Source: Pandoraea iniqua (GTDB taxonomy: Bacteria; Pseudomonadota; Gammaproteobacteria; Burkholderiales; Burkholderiaceae). Taken from it: a stretch of DNA of 64,000 bases. Position numbers and translations under genes: made by a program. The stretch spans positions 1-64,000 of the forward strand of contig NZ_CABPSF010000002.1 of assembly GCF_902459685.1 (NCBI RefSeq). Direction: 5' to 3'. Numbering within the stretch: position 1 is the first letter of the stretch; every line of letters starts with the position of its first letter. Shown here piece by piece: positions 33,336-42,644 of this stretch. The notes below the pieces were generated by a model. It was given only the letters and a program-made list of their open reading frames with translations, searched no databases and had not been told where the DNA came from.

Positions 33336-34265
33336 ATGGCCGCCTTGCCCACGACTCCTTCCACACCGTCCACGCCGCCCGCACCTGTCGCTGCCTCTGC
33401 ATCGGCAGCAGCGAGCGCCGAGCGTCTGCCGCGCCGCCGTCATCGCGGGCTGCGTAAATTCGCGCGCAACCGTGCGGCGGTTGCCGGGGCGATCATCGTC
33501 GCGTTCGCCGTGCTCGTCGCGTTGCTCGCGCCGTTGATCTCCCCTTACGATCCGATCGCCACCAGCTTCATGACCGTGCGTCAGGCACCCAGCGCGCTGC
33601 ATTGGTTCGGGACTGACGAACTCGGGCGCGACATTCTCGCGCGCATGATTTACGGCGCGCGTGCGTCGCTCGCGGCGGGTGTCGTGTCGGTAGGCATTGC
33701 GGTGATCATCGGTGTGCCGCTGGGGCTGCTGGCCGGTTACTTCGGCCGCTGGGTCGATGCCATCGTGTCGCGTCTGGCCGATGCGCTGCTCTCGATCCCG
33801 TTCCTTATTCTCGCCATCGCCATGGCGGCGTTTCTCGGGGCGAGCCTGACCAACGCGATGATCGCCATTGGTGTCTCTGCCATGCCGCGTTTCGTGCGGT
33901 TGGCACGAGGGCAAGCGCTCACGGTCAAGGCGGAAGAATATGTCGAAGGCGCGCGCGCCATCGGCCTGTCGGATACGCGCATCATCGTGCGCTACATCCT
34001 GCCGAACGTGCTGCCCCCGATCATCGTGCAGGCGAGCCTGACGGTGGCGACGGCCATCATTGCCGAAGCGAGTCTGTCGTTTCTGGGGCTGGGCCAATTG
34101 CCGCCGATGCCCTCGTGGGGCTCGATGCTCAATACCGCCAAGGACTTCGTCGAACAAGCGCCTTGGATGTCGATTTTCCCCGGTATCGCCATCTTTTTGA
34201 CGGTACTCGGATTCAACCTGCTGGGAGACGGTTTGCGCGATGCGCTCGATCCGCGCGAACAGTAA
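33336..34265 (+). CDS. ABC transporter permease (DppC/GsiD-like)
   Basis: A 309-residue partner permease. A 35-residue Pro/Ala/Ser-rich start precedes RKFARNRAAVAGAIIVAFAVL, the first helix. HWFGTDELGRDILARMIYGARASL is the DppC signature and EYVEGARAIGLSDTRIIVRYILPNVLPP is the EAA loop. It lies 22 bases after the first permease gene and 102 bases before the gamma-glutamyltransferase. Confidence 0.93.
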   Translation: MAALPTTPSTPSTPPAPVAASASAAASAERLPRRRHRGLRKFARNRAAVAGAIIVAFAVLVALLAPLISPYDPIATSFMTVRQAPSALHWFGTDELGRDILARMIYGARASLAAGVVSVGIAVIIGVPLGLLAGYFGRWVDAIVSRLADALLSIPFLILAIAMAAFLGASLTNAMIAIGVSAMPRFVRLARGQALTVKAEEYVEGARAIGLSDTRIIVRYILPNVLPPIIVQASLTVATAIIAEASLSFLGLGQLPPMPSWGSMLNTAKDFVEQAPWMSIFPGIAIFLTVLGFNLLGDGLRDALDPREQ

Positions 34266-34367
34266 CGAGGGTGTCCCCCGCGCGTAACGTGAGCGTCTTA
34301 ACGTTGCAGCGCGGGCCTCCCCGGCAGCCAACTCCACCCATTCGAGACAAAGGTAAGTGAAAGCGTC

Positions 34368-36005
34368 ATGACGCAATTCAACTGGCAGAACCCTTATCCG
34401 ACACCGCGCCTGCCGGTGTTCGCCCGCAACATCGTGTCGACGTCGCACCCGCTCGCCGCGCAAGCCGGCCTGCGCATTCTGTGGCAGGGCGGTAACGCCG
34501 TCGACGCCGCCATTGCCGCTGCGGCCTGCATGACCATCGTCGAGCCGGTCTCGAACGGTCTGGGCGGCGACTGCTTCGCGCTCATCTGGGACGGCAAGGA
34601 GCTGCACGGCCTGAACGCTTCGGGTGTGGCACCGGAAGCGTGGAACGTCGACTACTTCCGCAAGAAATACGGTGAGCAGCACGGTATCGCGAAGCAACCG
34701 ACGCGCGGCGTAGACACCGTCACCGTGCCCGGCGTGATCGCAGGCTGGGAAGCGCTGCACGCGAAGTTCGGCAAGCTGCCGTTCGCCGATCTGATGGCAC
34801 CGGCCATCGAGATCGCCGAGCGGGGGCACGCGGTCGCCAACATCGTTGCGCGCAAATGGGCCGCCGCCGTACCGGAACTGAAAGACCAGCCGGGCTACGC
34901 GCAGACGTTCATGACGCATGGCCGTGCACCGACGACCAGCGAAATGATGCGTTTCCCGGGCCACGCGCGCACGCTGCGCATGCTGGCCGAACAAGGCCCG
35001 CGCGCTTACTACGAAGGCGAGATCGCCGAGCGCATCGTCGGCTGGTCGAGCGAGCACGGCGGGTCGATGACGACCGACGATCTGCGCAACTACCGCGCCG
35101 ACTGGGTCAAGCCGATCGAGAAGGACTATCGCGGCTACACCGTGCACGAGATTCCGCCGAACGGGCAGGGCATTGCCGCGCTGATGGCACTGGGCATTCT
35201 CGAGAAGTTCGACGTCTCGCGTCTTGCTGTCGACCGCGTGCACTCGCAGCACTTGCAGATCGAGGCGATGAAGCTCGCGTTTGCCGATCTGTACAAGTAC
35301 GTGGCCGACCCGCGCTCGATGGAAGTCACGCCGGAACAGATGCTCGACGACGCGTACCTGACGGCGCGCGCGAAGCTCATCGATCCGGACCGTGCCACGC
35401 AGTTCGACTTCGGCATGCCCAAGGCCGGCGGCACGATCTATATGTCGACCGCCGACGAGAGCGGCATGATGGTCAGTTTCATCCAGTCGAACTACATGGG
35501 CTTCGGTTCCGGCGTGGTCGTGCCCGACCTGGGCATCGCGCTGCAAAACCGTGGCTGCGGCTTCTCGATGGACCCGAAGTCGGCCAACGTGGTCGAAGGC
35601 GGCAAGCGCCCGTTCCACACGATCATTCCGGCGTTCCTCACGCAAAAGGTCAACGGCCAGCACGAGGCCGTGATGAGCTTCGGCGTGATGGGTGGCGATA
35701 TGCAGCCGCAAGGCCACTTGCAGTCGATCGTGCGCATGCTCGACTACGGCCAGCAGCCGCAGGCGGCGTGCGACGCACCGCGCTGGAAGGTCAACCGCGA
35801 CTTCACAATCGACGTGGAATCCACGCTCGACCGTGAGACGGTGGCCGGGCTGCTCGCACTGGGCCACAAGCTGAAGTCCATCGACGATCCGTATATGGAC
35901 TTTGGTTCAGGTCAGTACATCTGGCGTCTGGATCGCAACGATCCGGAGCGCGGCTACGTGGCCGCCAGCGACAGCCGTCGCGACGGCCTCGCCGCCGGTT
36001 TCTGA
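34368..36005 (+). CDS. gamma-glutamyltransferase-family acylase, predicted cytosolic
   Basis: A 545-residue Ntn-hydrolase of the GGT/cephalosporin acylase family with no signal peptide. SHPLAAQAGLRILWQGGNAVDAAIAA and VSNGLGGDCFALIW are family blocks. The self-cleavage Thr appears to be Thr356 in GGTIYMSTAD, where Ile follows instead of the usual second Thr. Then come GMMVSFIQSNYMGFGSGVV and a small subunit of about 190 residues. AAAGGTAAG lies upstream of the ATG. As the last gene of the ABC operon it probably processes what that transporter imports. It differs clearly from the exported ggt at 16621. The stop is immediately adjacent to that of the convergent MFS gene. Confidence 0.9.
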   Translation: MTQFNWQNPYPTPRLPVFARNIVSTSHPLAAQAGLRILWQGGNAVDAAIAAAACMTIVEPVSNGLGGDCFALIWDGKELHGLNASGVAPEAWNVDYFRKKYGEQHGIAKQPTRGVDTVTVPGVIAGWEALHAKFGKLPFADLMAPAIEIAERGHAVANIVARKWAAAVPELKDQPGYAQTFMTHGRAPTTSEMMRFPGHARTLRMLAEQGPRAYYEGEIAERIVGWSSEHGGSMTTDDLRNYRADWVKPIEKDYRGYTVHEIPPNGQGIAALMALGILEKFDVSRLAVDRVHSQHLQIEAMKLAFADLYKYVADPRSMEVTPEQMLDDAYLTARAKLIDPDRATQFDFGMPKAGGTIYMSTADESGMMVSFIQSNYMGFGSGVVVPDLGIALQNRGCGFSMDPKSANVVEGGKRPFHTIIPAFLTQKVNGQHEAVMSFGVMGGDMQPQGHLQSIVRMLDYGQQPQAACDAPRWKVNRDFTIDVESTLDRETVAGLLALGHKLKSIDDPYMDFGSGQYIWRLDRNDPERGYVAASDSRRDGLAAGF

Positions 36006-37373
36006 TCAGGCAGTCTCTGTTGTAGCGGCATCGGGCTGGTGAGCTTCCTCACCCCCCGAGCGCCGTACGCCCACGCTGATCGCCAGTGCCGCAACGCTGG
36101 CAATCAGCGCCGGGACGGCAGCCATCATGAAGAGGTGCTGCGGGTCCCATTGCAACGCCAGCAACACGCCGCCGACCATCGGCCCGACGATGGAGCCGAT
36201 GCGGCCGATACCGAGTGCCCAGCCGACCCCCGTACCCCGAATCGTCGTCGGGTACGTGCGCGCGGCCAGCGCATTCGCACCGATCTGCCCGCCGACCACG
36301 CAAAAGCCTGCACCGAAGATCGTTGCCGCCAGCACGGCCACCGAGGTGCCTGCGAGCCCCACCAGCACGATGCACACCGCCGCACACAGATACACCGCAC
36401 TGAGCGCCTTGAAGGGCGGCACGCGGTCGAAGACGCGTCCCAGCGTGAGCGTGCCCAGCGTGCCGCCGATTTGCAGCATCGACGTGATGAGGGCGGCCGT
36501 ATCGAGGGGGATGCCCGCATCGTGAATCACGGTGGGCAGCCAACTCGACAGGAAGTACAGATCCATCAGGCTCATGAAGAAGATCACCCACAGCAGCAGG
36601 GTGATACGCACTCGCTTGTCGGCAAATAGCGCGCGCACACCGGCATGACCTGACGCATGAACGTCCACGCCGCCGTCGATCTGCGCATCGGCCGGGAGAT
36701 CGGGCGCGAGCTTGCGTAGTACCGCTCGCAGGCGGGCCGGGTCTTTCGCGCGGGCGATCAGAAAGCGAGGCGATTCGGGCAGACATCGCCACGCAAGCAC
36801 GGTGGCGGCCAACGGCAACAAGCCGCCAACGACAAACACCGATTGCCAGCCGAAGTCGCGAATCAACCCGGCGGCCGCGAGCCCGCCTAGCGCGGCACCC
36901 AGCGAGAAGCCGCAAAACATCACCATGATTGCCGTCGAGCGCACACGCTCCGGCGCGAACTCGCCGGTGAGGGCGATGGCGTTGGGCATTACACAGCCCA
37001 ATCCGATGCCTGTCACGAGCCGCAAGATGAGCAATGCCGTGACCGATTGCGCGAGCGCCGTTGCCAGCGACATGACGCCGAAGATGAGCATGCCCGCGAT
37101 CAGTACGGGCCTGCGTCCCAGCCGGTCAGATAAGGGGCCGCCGATCAGTGCGCCGAGCGTGAGGCCGACGAGACTCGCCGAGAAGACTGGACTGAGTGCG
37201 GCGCGTTCGATACCCAACGCGTGCACGATGGCGGGGGCGACATAACCGATGGCCTGCGTGTCGAAACCATCGAGAAAGACAATCAGCGCACACAGCGCGG
37301 TGACGAGCAACTGATAGCGACCGAACGGCCGCTCGTCGATGAGCGCTCGCAGGTCGATGCGGGGCGTAGGCAT
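36006..37373 (-). CDS. MFS transporter, aromatic acid:H+ symporter (AAHS) type
   Basis: A 455-residue inner-membrane symporter. The helix-1 segment FLDGFDTQAIGYVAPAI is the PcaK/BenK-type DGFD motif, and GPLSDRLGRRPVLIAG is MFS motif A. ATG 37373 is chosen for GGAGAC just upstream; a longer frame exists without features. It is 134 bases downstream of a flavin monooxygenase gene on the same strand, so it probably imports the aromatic substrate of that enzyme. Its stop codon abuts that of the convergent GGT gene with no bases between. Confidence 0.9.
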   Translation of the reverse strand: MPTPRIDLRALIDERPFGRYQLLVTALCALIVFLDGFDTQAIGYVAPAIVHALGIERAALSPVFSASLVGLTLGALIGGPLSDRLGRRPVLIAGMLIFGVMSLATALAQSVTALLILRLVTGIGLGCVMPNAIALTGEFAPERVRSTAIMVMFCGFSLGAALGGLAAAGLIRDFGWQSVFVVGGLLPLAATVLAWRCLPESPRFLIARAKDPARLRAVLRKLAPDLPADAQIDGGVDVHASGHAGVRALFADKRVRITLLLWVIFFMSLMDLYFLSSWLPTVIHDAGIPLDTAALITSMLQIGGTLGTLTLGRVFDRVPPFKALSAVYLCAAVCIVLVGLAGTSVAVLAATIFGAGFCVVGGQIGANALAARTYPTTIRGTGVGWALGIGRIGSIVGPMVGGVLLALQWDPQHLFMMAAVPALIASVAALAISVGVRRSGGEEAHQPDAATTETA

Positions 37374-37507
37374 ACGTTTGTCTCCACGAATGGCCTCGTT
37401 GGCGAGGCTCTGTCGAAAGTGTGGCAAATGCAAATGCAAAAGCGTGCGGGCCGTCGGGCGCGCACGCAGGTCGTTGTCGATGGGTGTCCGGGGGCGCCGG
37501 TTAGGCG

Positions 37508-38773
37508 TCAGCGGGCGGCCGCCGCCTGTTTGGCATTGAGGGTCTCCCGATTGAGTCCGGCCACATTCTTGTAGCGATTCGAAATCTCGGCGAGATCGGC
37601 GTTGCTGATGACATCCTCGATCCGCGCGAACGGCTTGTCGCCGCTCAGGTCGTGCACCGTTTGCAGAATGGCGTCCGGTGGCGCCGTGCGGTTCATCAGC
37701 ACGACATCGGCGGTGGCCTTGCCGCGAATGCGTTCATAAGCGTCGAGTGCCGCCGTGGTCAGGCCGTGCTCGCGAAGCTGCGCGGCCAGACACGGCGCGT
37801 CGAGAATGGCCTGCCCGGCGCCATTCGAGCCGCGCGGCACCATCGGGTGCGCCGCGTCGCCGAGCAGCGTGACGCGCCCGAAGGTCCAACGCGGCAGCGG
37901 GTCTTGATCGACCATCGGATATTCGAGAATGGTCTCGGTGGCCTCGATCATCCCGGCCACATCGAGCCAGTCGAAATGCCAGTCGGCAAACGCCGGGAAG
38001 AAATCCTCCCGCCGCCCCACGCCATTCCAGTCGCGGCGCGCCGGCTGCGGCGATTCGATTTCGGCGACCCAGTTCACCAATTGATTGCCTTGACCGTCGA
38101 CGTTGTTACGAATCGGATAGATCACCATTTTGCCGACAGACAGCCAACCGGCACGCACCATCGTCGCGCCCGATAGGAACGGCGGCAGCACCACACTGCC
38201 GCGCCACATGTTCACGCCCGAATAGCGCGGTGCGCCCTCGGTGGGATAGCACTGCTTGCGCACGACCGAGTGAATGCCGTCAGCGGCCACGAGCAGACGC
38301 GCGCTGACCGGCGGCAGGGCGTCGCCATCGGGCGATGCGAACCGGACGGTGACGTTGTCGTCGTTCTGTTCGAAGCCGGTGCAGCGATGCCCTTCGACCA
38401 CCGCGTCGGCGCCAAGGCGCTCGCGCACGGCGGCAAGCAGAATGCCTTGCAGATCGCCGCGATGGATCGAGAACTGCGGCCATGCGTAGCCGGCATATTC
38501 ACCGGCGGGCTCGCGATACACGAATTGACCGAATCGATTGAAGAATGCCGATTCGCGCGTGGTGACTGCGACGTCCCGCAGTGAGTTGGTCAGGCCAAGC
38601 TCATCGAGCACGCGCGCCGCGTGCGGCAGGATGTTCACGCCGACGCCCAGCGGACGAATCTCGGCCACGGCTTCGTAGATGCGGCAGGCGATGCCCGCTT
38701 CGTGAAGGGTGAGGGCGAGCGTCAGGCCGCCGATACCGGCGCCGACGATGGCTACATCGACGGATGAGGACAT
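37508..38773 (-). CDS. FAD-dependent aromatic monooxygenase, PhzS-like
   Basis: A 421-residue group A flavoprotein hydroxylase. The FAD site GAGIGG is at 11-16, the second nucleotide motif at AADGIHS (163-169) and GDAAHPM at 305-311. IRPLGVGVNILPHAA, YPQ-like WPQFSIHRGDLQGILLAAVRERLG and EYPMVDQDPLPRW closely recall PhzS, which hydroxylates a phenazine ring in Pseudomonas aeruginosa. No other phenazine gene is nearby, and an aromatic-acid transporter is, so uptake and degradation of an aromatic acid is more likely. AGGAGA precedes the ATG. Confidence 0.88.
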   Translation of the reverse strand: MSSSVDVAIVGAGIGGLTLALTLHEAGIACRIYEAVAEIRPLGVGVNILPHAARVLDELGLTNSLRDVAVTTRESAFFNRFGQFVYREPAGEYAGYAWPQFSIHRGDLQGILLAAVRERLGADAVVEGHRCTGFEQNDDNVTVRFASPDGDALPPVSARLLVAADGIHSVVRKQCYPTEGAPRYSGVNMWRGSVVLPPFLSGATMVRAGWLSVGKMVIYPIRNNVDGQGNQLVNWVAEIESPQPARRDWNGVGRREDFFPAFADWHFDWLDVAGMIEATETILEYPMVDQDPLPRWTFGRVTLLGDAAHPMVPRGSNGAGQAILDAPCLAAQLREHGLTTAALDAYERIRGKATADVVLMNRTAPPDAILQTVHDLSGDKPFARIEDVISNADLAEISNRYKNVAGLNRETLNAKQAAAAR

Positions 38774-38855
38774 GGAGGTGTCTCCTGCGCGGCAATGCGC
38801 GGTGAGGTTGGAATGGACACCATTAAAGCGCGCTGCCAGTCATTAGGGAATTTTG

Positions 38856-38883
38856 ACTATCATATGAATTCATATTCGATAGT
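38856..38883. promoter_or_regulatory. candidate LysR operator with nested palindromes
   Basis: ACTATC (38856-38861) and GATAGT (38878-38883) flank the perfect 14-bp palindrome ATATGAATTCATAT (38862-38875). The element is 12 bases before the LysR start and 82 bases before the divergent monooxygenase gene, consistent with autoregulation and control of the monooxygenase. Confidence 0.6.
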
Positions 38884-38895
38884 TATGAGTGACGG

Positions 38896-39828
38896 ATGAA
38901 CATCTCGCTGCGTCAATTGAAAGCGTTCGTGCTGGTCGCCACGCTGGGCAACTTCACCCGTGCGGCGGAGCGGTTGCACATCACGCAGGCCGGGCTGTCG
39001 GTGATGATGCGCGAGATCGAAACGCAGTTGGGCAGCCGTTTGTTCGACCGGACGACTCGCAGCGTCACGCTCACGCAGGCCGGTCACGCGTTGTTGCCGG
39101 TGGCGAGCGCGGCGGTCGGTCAACTCGATGCGGTGGCCGGAGAGATCGCTGCGTTTGGTCAGGTGGCACGCAAGACGTTGCGCATTGCCGCCACGCCCCT
39201 CGTGTCGTCGCACCTGATGCCGGAATGGTTCGGCGCCTTTGCGAGCGCGCATCCCGATGTGGATCTGCGGCTGGTGGAAGCCGAACTCGCGCAAGTGCAT
39301 GCGCTTGTCGAGCAGGGCGAGGCCGATCTGGGCTTCGGTTTCTTCACGAAAGCGTCGCACGGCATCGAGCGCACGCTGCTGCAATCGTTTCGCCTGATGC
39401 GCGTGACGGCGGCGGGCAAGCGAGCGTTGTCGCGCAAGACGGCAAAGGACGGCATCACTTGGGACGATCTACGCGACGAGAAGCTGATCAGCTTGCCACC
39501 CGACAATCCGATTCAGCAACTCGTGGAGACGCATCTCGCACGCATCGGTCGCGCCGACGAGCCGCGTGCGGTGTTTCGCCGCTTCGAGACATTGATCGGC
39601 ATGGCTGAAGCCGGGCTCGGTGCCGCCATCGTGCCGACGTTCACCTTACCGGCCTGCCGCGCGCGTGCGGTGCGTTGGGATGTGCTCACTTCTCCCGAAG
39701 TGGCGCTCGGCTTTCACCGTATCGTCAAACGCGGTCGCGCCAAGCCGGAACTGTGGCGTCAGTTCACCGAGTTGGCCGCAGGCTCGTTGCGCCGTATCGA
39801 TGCAATGGCCGATGAAGGCGCACGTTAA
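38896..39828 (+). CDS. LysR-family transcriptional regulator
   Basis: A 310-residue LTTR. The winged helix at residues 1-60 reads ISLRQLKAFVLVATLGNFTRAAERLHITQAGLSVMMREIE, and the effector domain follows from about 90. The ATG at 38896 lies just downstream of a nested palindrome. It is divergent from the PhzS-like monooxygenase-AAHS transporter pair, which it probably regulates in response to the aromatic substrate. Confidence 0.92.
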   Translation: MNISLRQLKAFVLVATLGNFTRAAERLHITQAGLSVMMREIETQLGSRLFDRTTRSVTLTQAGHALLPVASAAVGQLDAVAGEIAAFGQVARKTLRIAATPLVSSHLMPEWFGAFASAHPDVDLRLVEAELAQVHALVEQGEADLGFGFFTKASHGIERTLLQSFRLMRVTAAGKRALSRKTAKDGITWDDLRDEKLISLPPDNPIQQLVETHLARIGRADEPRAVFRRFETLIGMAEAGLGAAIVPTFTLPACRARAVRWDVLTSPEVALGFHRIVKRGRAKPELWRQFTELAAGSLRRIDAMADEGAR

Positions 39829-40112
39829 GCGAAGTCGTCGTGATGGCATCTTCGCGAGGGGGACGTGGTGAGGACGATGCGTCTATATAGCAAGCGCTCA
39901 CCCCCTCGGAAAGTTAGTGCTTACCCATCTTGGATTCCTACACGCCATTGCCGATCGGGTGATACGTGAAGCTTCCGTTGATTCATCGAATCGTCACAGT
40001 TCGCCCCTGATAATCACGTCGCACGAGGAATTTACAAACTAATTCGGCGGCCGATCTACTGCGTCAATCACGCGGGGCACCGGGCGCCGGTGCGACCCGG
40101 GGAAATGACGCA
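39829..40112. other. 284-base leader region of the chemosensory-like operon
   Basis: It holds the presumed promoter of the five-gene module that follows. GCCGAT occurs twice, which recalls the flagellar sigma-28 -10 box, but no TAAA -35 element is properly spaced. A ribosome binding site (GGGGAAA) lies at the end. I see no other structure. Confidence 0.4.
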
Positions 40113-42569
40113 ATGACCATCCGTCATCGAATAACGCTATTGGTGATCCTGACGTTTGTCGCGCTCTCGATCATTGGTGGCTACGCGGTGTACCAGACGC
40201 GTGCCAGCGCTCAGAAAGTGCGGCAGGTAACCGAAGGTGTGGTACCGAGCGCGCTCGCTTCTGCCGATCTCGTCTCGCAAGTCAAGGCAGTCCAGATCGC
40301 CACGATGACGCTGGTCTATGCGCCTGACGAGACCGTCGTCGAACAGGCGCTCGACAATCTCAAAAAGCTGCGCGCCGACATCGATCAATCGCTCGCCCGT
40401 CAAGCCGACGGCGCCGCCAGCGACGCACAGAAGGGGCTGGTGACACAGGCCCGCGAGAGCGTCGACAACTACTTCAACGCGATCACCGACACCGCCAAGC
40501 TCAAACAGGCCGGCAAGGCCGAGATGGCGCAGGCGTTCCTGTTTGCGAACGTCGCGCAGTATCGCGACGAACTCGAAGGCGTGGTCAACACGCTGCGCGT
40601 GGAAAAGAACCGCGAGAAGGATTCCGCGATCGCCACGCTCAACAACACGCTCTCGACCACGACGACGGCCATCGCCATCGTCACGGGCCTCGCGATCCTG
40701 TTGCTGACCGCCATCGGCGCGCTGCTCTACCGTCAGATCACCCGCCCGCTCTCGCGCATGCAAGGCATGATGAGCGAGATTGCCAGCAGTCAGGACTTCA
40801 CCCGCCGCGTTCCGGTCGGCCGGATGGACGAAATCGGCCATTCGATCGTCGCGTTCAACGGCATGATCGAGAAGATTCAGGAGCGCTCGGCGCAACTCAA
40901 GCAGAAGACGGCCGATATTCAGGCGATGTTGCAGAACATGCAGCAGGGCATTCTGACGGTGGTCGACGGCTCAAAGGTGCACGCCGAATACTCGGCTTAT
41001 CTCGAAGCGATCTTCGAGACGCAGGACATCGCGGGCCGTGGCGTGATGGAGCTGGTGTTCGGCGACAGCGATCTCGGTTCCGACGCGCTGTCGCAAGTCG
41101 AAGCCGCCGTCGATGCTTGTATCGGTCAGGACGCCATCAACTTCGCCTTCAACGAACACCTGCTCGTGGGCGAAATCGGCAAGCGCATGCCCGATGGCCG
41201 CGTGAAGCAACTCGACCTGACGTGGTCCGCCATTACCGACGAGACCGACACGATCCTGCGCCTGATGCTGTGCGTGCGTGACGTGACCGAACTGCGTGAA
41301 CTGGCCGCCGAAGCCAACCAGCAGAAGCAGCGCCTCGAAATGATCGGCGAGATTCTGGCGGTGAGTCAGGAGAAGTTCCACCACTTCATCGAAAGCTCGA
41401 CCGACTTCATTCGCGAGAACGAGCGCATCATCCGCAAGCACTCGCAGGCCGACAGTGCAGCCATTGCGGAACTGTTCCGCAACATGCACACGATCAAGGG
41501 CAACGCGCGCACGTACAACCTGCAATACCTGACCAACGTCGTGCACGAGACCGAGCAGCAGTACCACGAGCTGCGTCAGCCGGAAGCGGGCTTGCCGTGG
41601 GATCAGGACCACCTGATGCGCGAACTCGAACGCGTGCGCAACGCGGTCGACACGTACGCCCATATCAACGAAATGAGTCTGGGCCGCAAGGGCCCGGGCC
41701 GCACCGCCGACGAGCAGTCGATGGTGGTGGATCGCGGGCATATCCGCGCCAGCCTGCGCATGCTCGAAGCGGCCGACCCGAACGATCTGCATCAACTGGT
41801 TGCGATGCGCGACGCTGTGCACCAGACGCTGCGTCTGCTGGGCACCGAAGGCGTGGGCGAGGCATTGGGCGGGGTACTCGATTCGCTGCCGTCGCTGGCC
41901 AGCGAACTCGGCAAACCGGCCCCGGCTGTGCGTATCGACGACAACGGCTATCGCCTGCGCTCGCCGGCCGTGCGAATTCTGCGCGACGTGTTCATGCACC
42001 TGCTGCGCAACTCGATGGACCACGGGCTGGAAAGTGGTGATGAGCGCCGCGCCAAGGGCAAACCGGCCGCAGGCACCATCGACATCGAAGTCGGTCTCGA
42101 TCACAACATGCTGCAAGTCACGCTGACCGACGACGGTCGCGGTCTGGCGCTGCATCGCATTCGCGGTATCGCCGTGCAGCGCGGCTGGATCACGTCGGAA
42201 ACTTATGTGACGGACGAGCAGATTGCGCAGTTCATCTTCCGCCCGGGCTTCTCGACGGCCGCACAAGTGACCGAAGTGTCGGGGCGTGGCGTGGGCATGG
42301 ATGCCGTGCAGGACTTCGTGCGCCGCGAACATGGCCGCATCGAGTTGCGTTTCACCGACGACCGAAAGGGCGCGGAATTCCGTCAGTTCCAGACAGTGGT
42401 GTGCCTGCCGGACAACCTGGTGGTCGATGGCTTCGACATGAACAGCGTGGCGGCCGATGCGGTCGATTTGCCGAGTGCGCCGGTCGAGTCAATCGATACG
42501 CTCGGGAAGGTCGAAACGCATGAGATTCGCGACGACCTGTCCAATCTCTCGAACGCCGGCAAGGTCTGA
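40113..42569 (+). CDS. hybrid transmembrane receptor-CheA-like histidine kinase
   Basis: An 818-residue protein joining a chemoreceptor-like sensor to a CheA-type kinase. TM1 is at 9-27, a periplasmic helical bundle at 30-180, TM2 at 185-206, HAMP at about 207-260 and a PAS-like stretch at about 265-390. An Hpt domain has its phospho-accepting His459 in FRNMHTIKGNART. The CheA-type ATPase has its N-box HLLRNSMDHGLE (629-640), DDGRGL (673-678), the CheA hallmark FRPGFSTAAQVTEVSGRGVGMD (709-730) and no clear P5/CheW-like domain after it. It is the first gene of a co-directional unit ending in CheY. GGGGAAA precedes the ATG. The ligand is unknown. Confidence 0.9.
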   Translation: MTIRHRITLLVILTFVALSIIGGYAVYQTRASAQKVRQVTEGVVPSALASADLVSQVKAVQIATMTLVYAPDETVVEQALDNLKKLRADIDQSLARQADGAASDAQKGLVTQARESVDNYFNAITDTAKLKQAGKAEMAQAFLFANVAQYRDELEGVVNTLRVEKNREKDSAIATLNNTLSTTTTAIAIVTGLAILLLTAIGALLYRQITRPLSRMQGMMSEIASSQDFTRRVPVGRMDEIGHSIVAFNGMIEKIQERSAQLKQKTADIQAMLQNMQQGILTVVDGSKVHAEYSAYLEAIFETQDIAGRGVMELVFGDSDLGSDALSQVEAAVDACIGQDAINFAFNEHLLVGEIGKRMPDGRVKQLDLTWSAITDETDTILRLMLCVRDVTELRELAAEANQQKQRLEMIGEILAVSQEKFHHFIESSTDFIRENERIIRKHSQADSAAIAELFRNMHTIKGNARTYNLQYLTNVVHETEQQYHELRQPEAGLPWDQDHLMRELERVRNAVDTYAHINEMSLGRKGPGRTADEQSMVVDRGHIRASLRMLEAADPNDLHQLVAMRDAVHQTLRLLGTEGVGEALGGVLDSLPSLASELGKPAPAVRIDDNGYRLRSPAVRILRDVFMHLLRNSMDHGLESGDERRAKGKPAAGTIDIEVGLDHNMLQVTLTDDGRGLALHRIRGIAVQRGWITSETYVTDEQIAQFIFRPGFSTAAQVTEVSGRGVGMDAVQDFVRREHGRIELRFTDDRKGAEFRQFQTVVCLPDNLVVDGFDMNSVAADAVDLPSAPVESIDTLGKVETHEIRDDLSNLSNAGKV

Positions 42570-42644
42570 CCCCAGTATGAATGCACGGCGGCGCAGACCT
42601 GACCGGTCTGCGGCCGCCGCGCCGCTTTCGGAGGCATCAAGAGC

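Noticed and set aside
33288-35867. 859-codon frame antisense to the permease and second GGT genes
   Set aside because: Very long, but it covers two well-supported genes on the other strand and has shadow-frame composition.
37508-38773. Phenazine biosynthesis locus
   Set aside because: Only a PhzS-like hydroxylase is present; phzA-G and phzM homologues are absent, and the neighbours suggest catabolism.
39829-40112. Sigma-28 (flagellar) promoter in front of the hybrid kinase gene
   Set aside because: GCCGAT cores are present but no TAAA -35 element stands at the right spacing.
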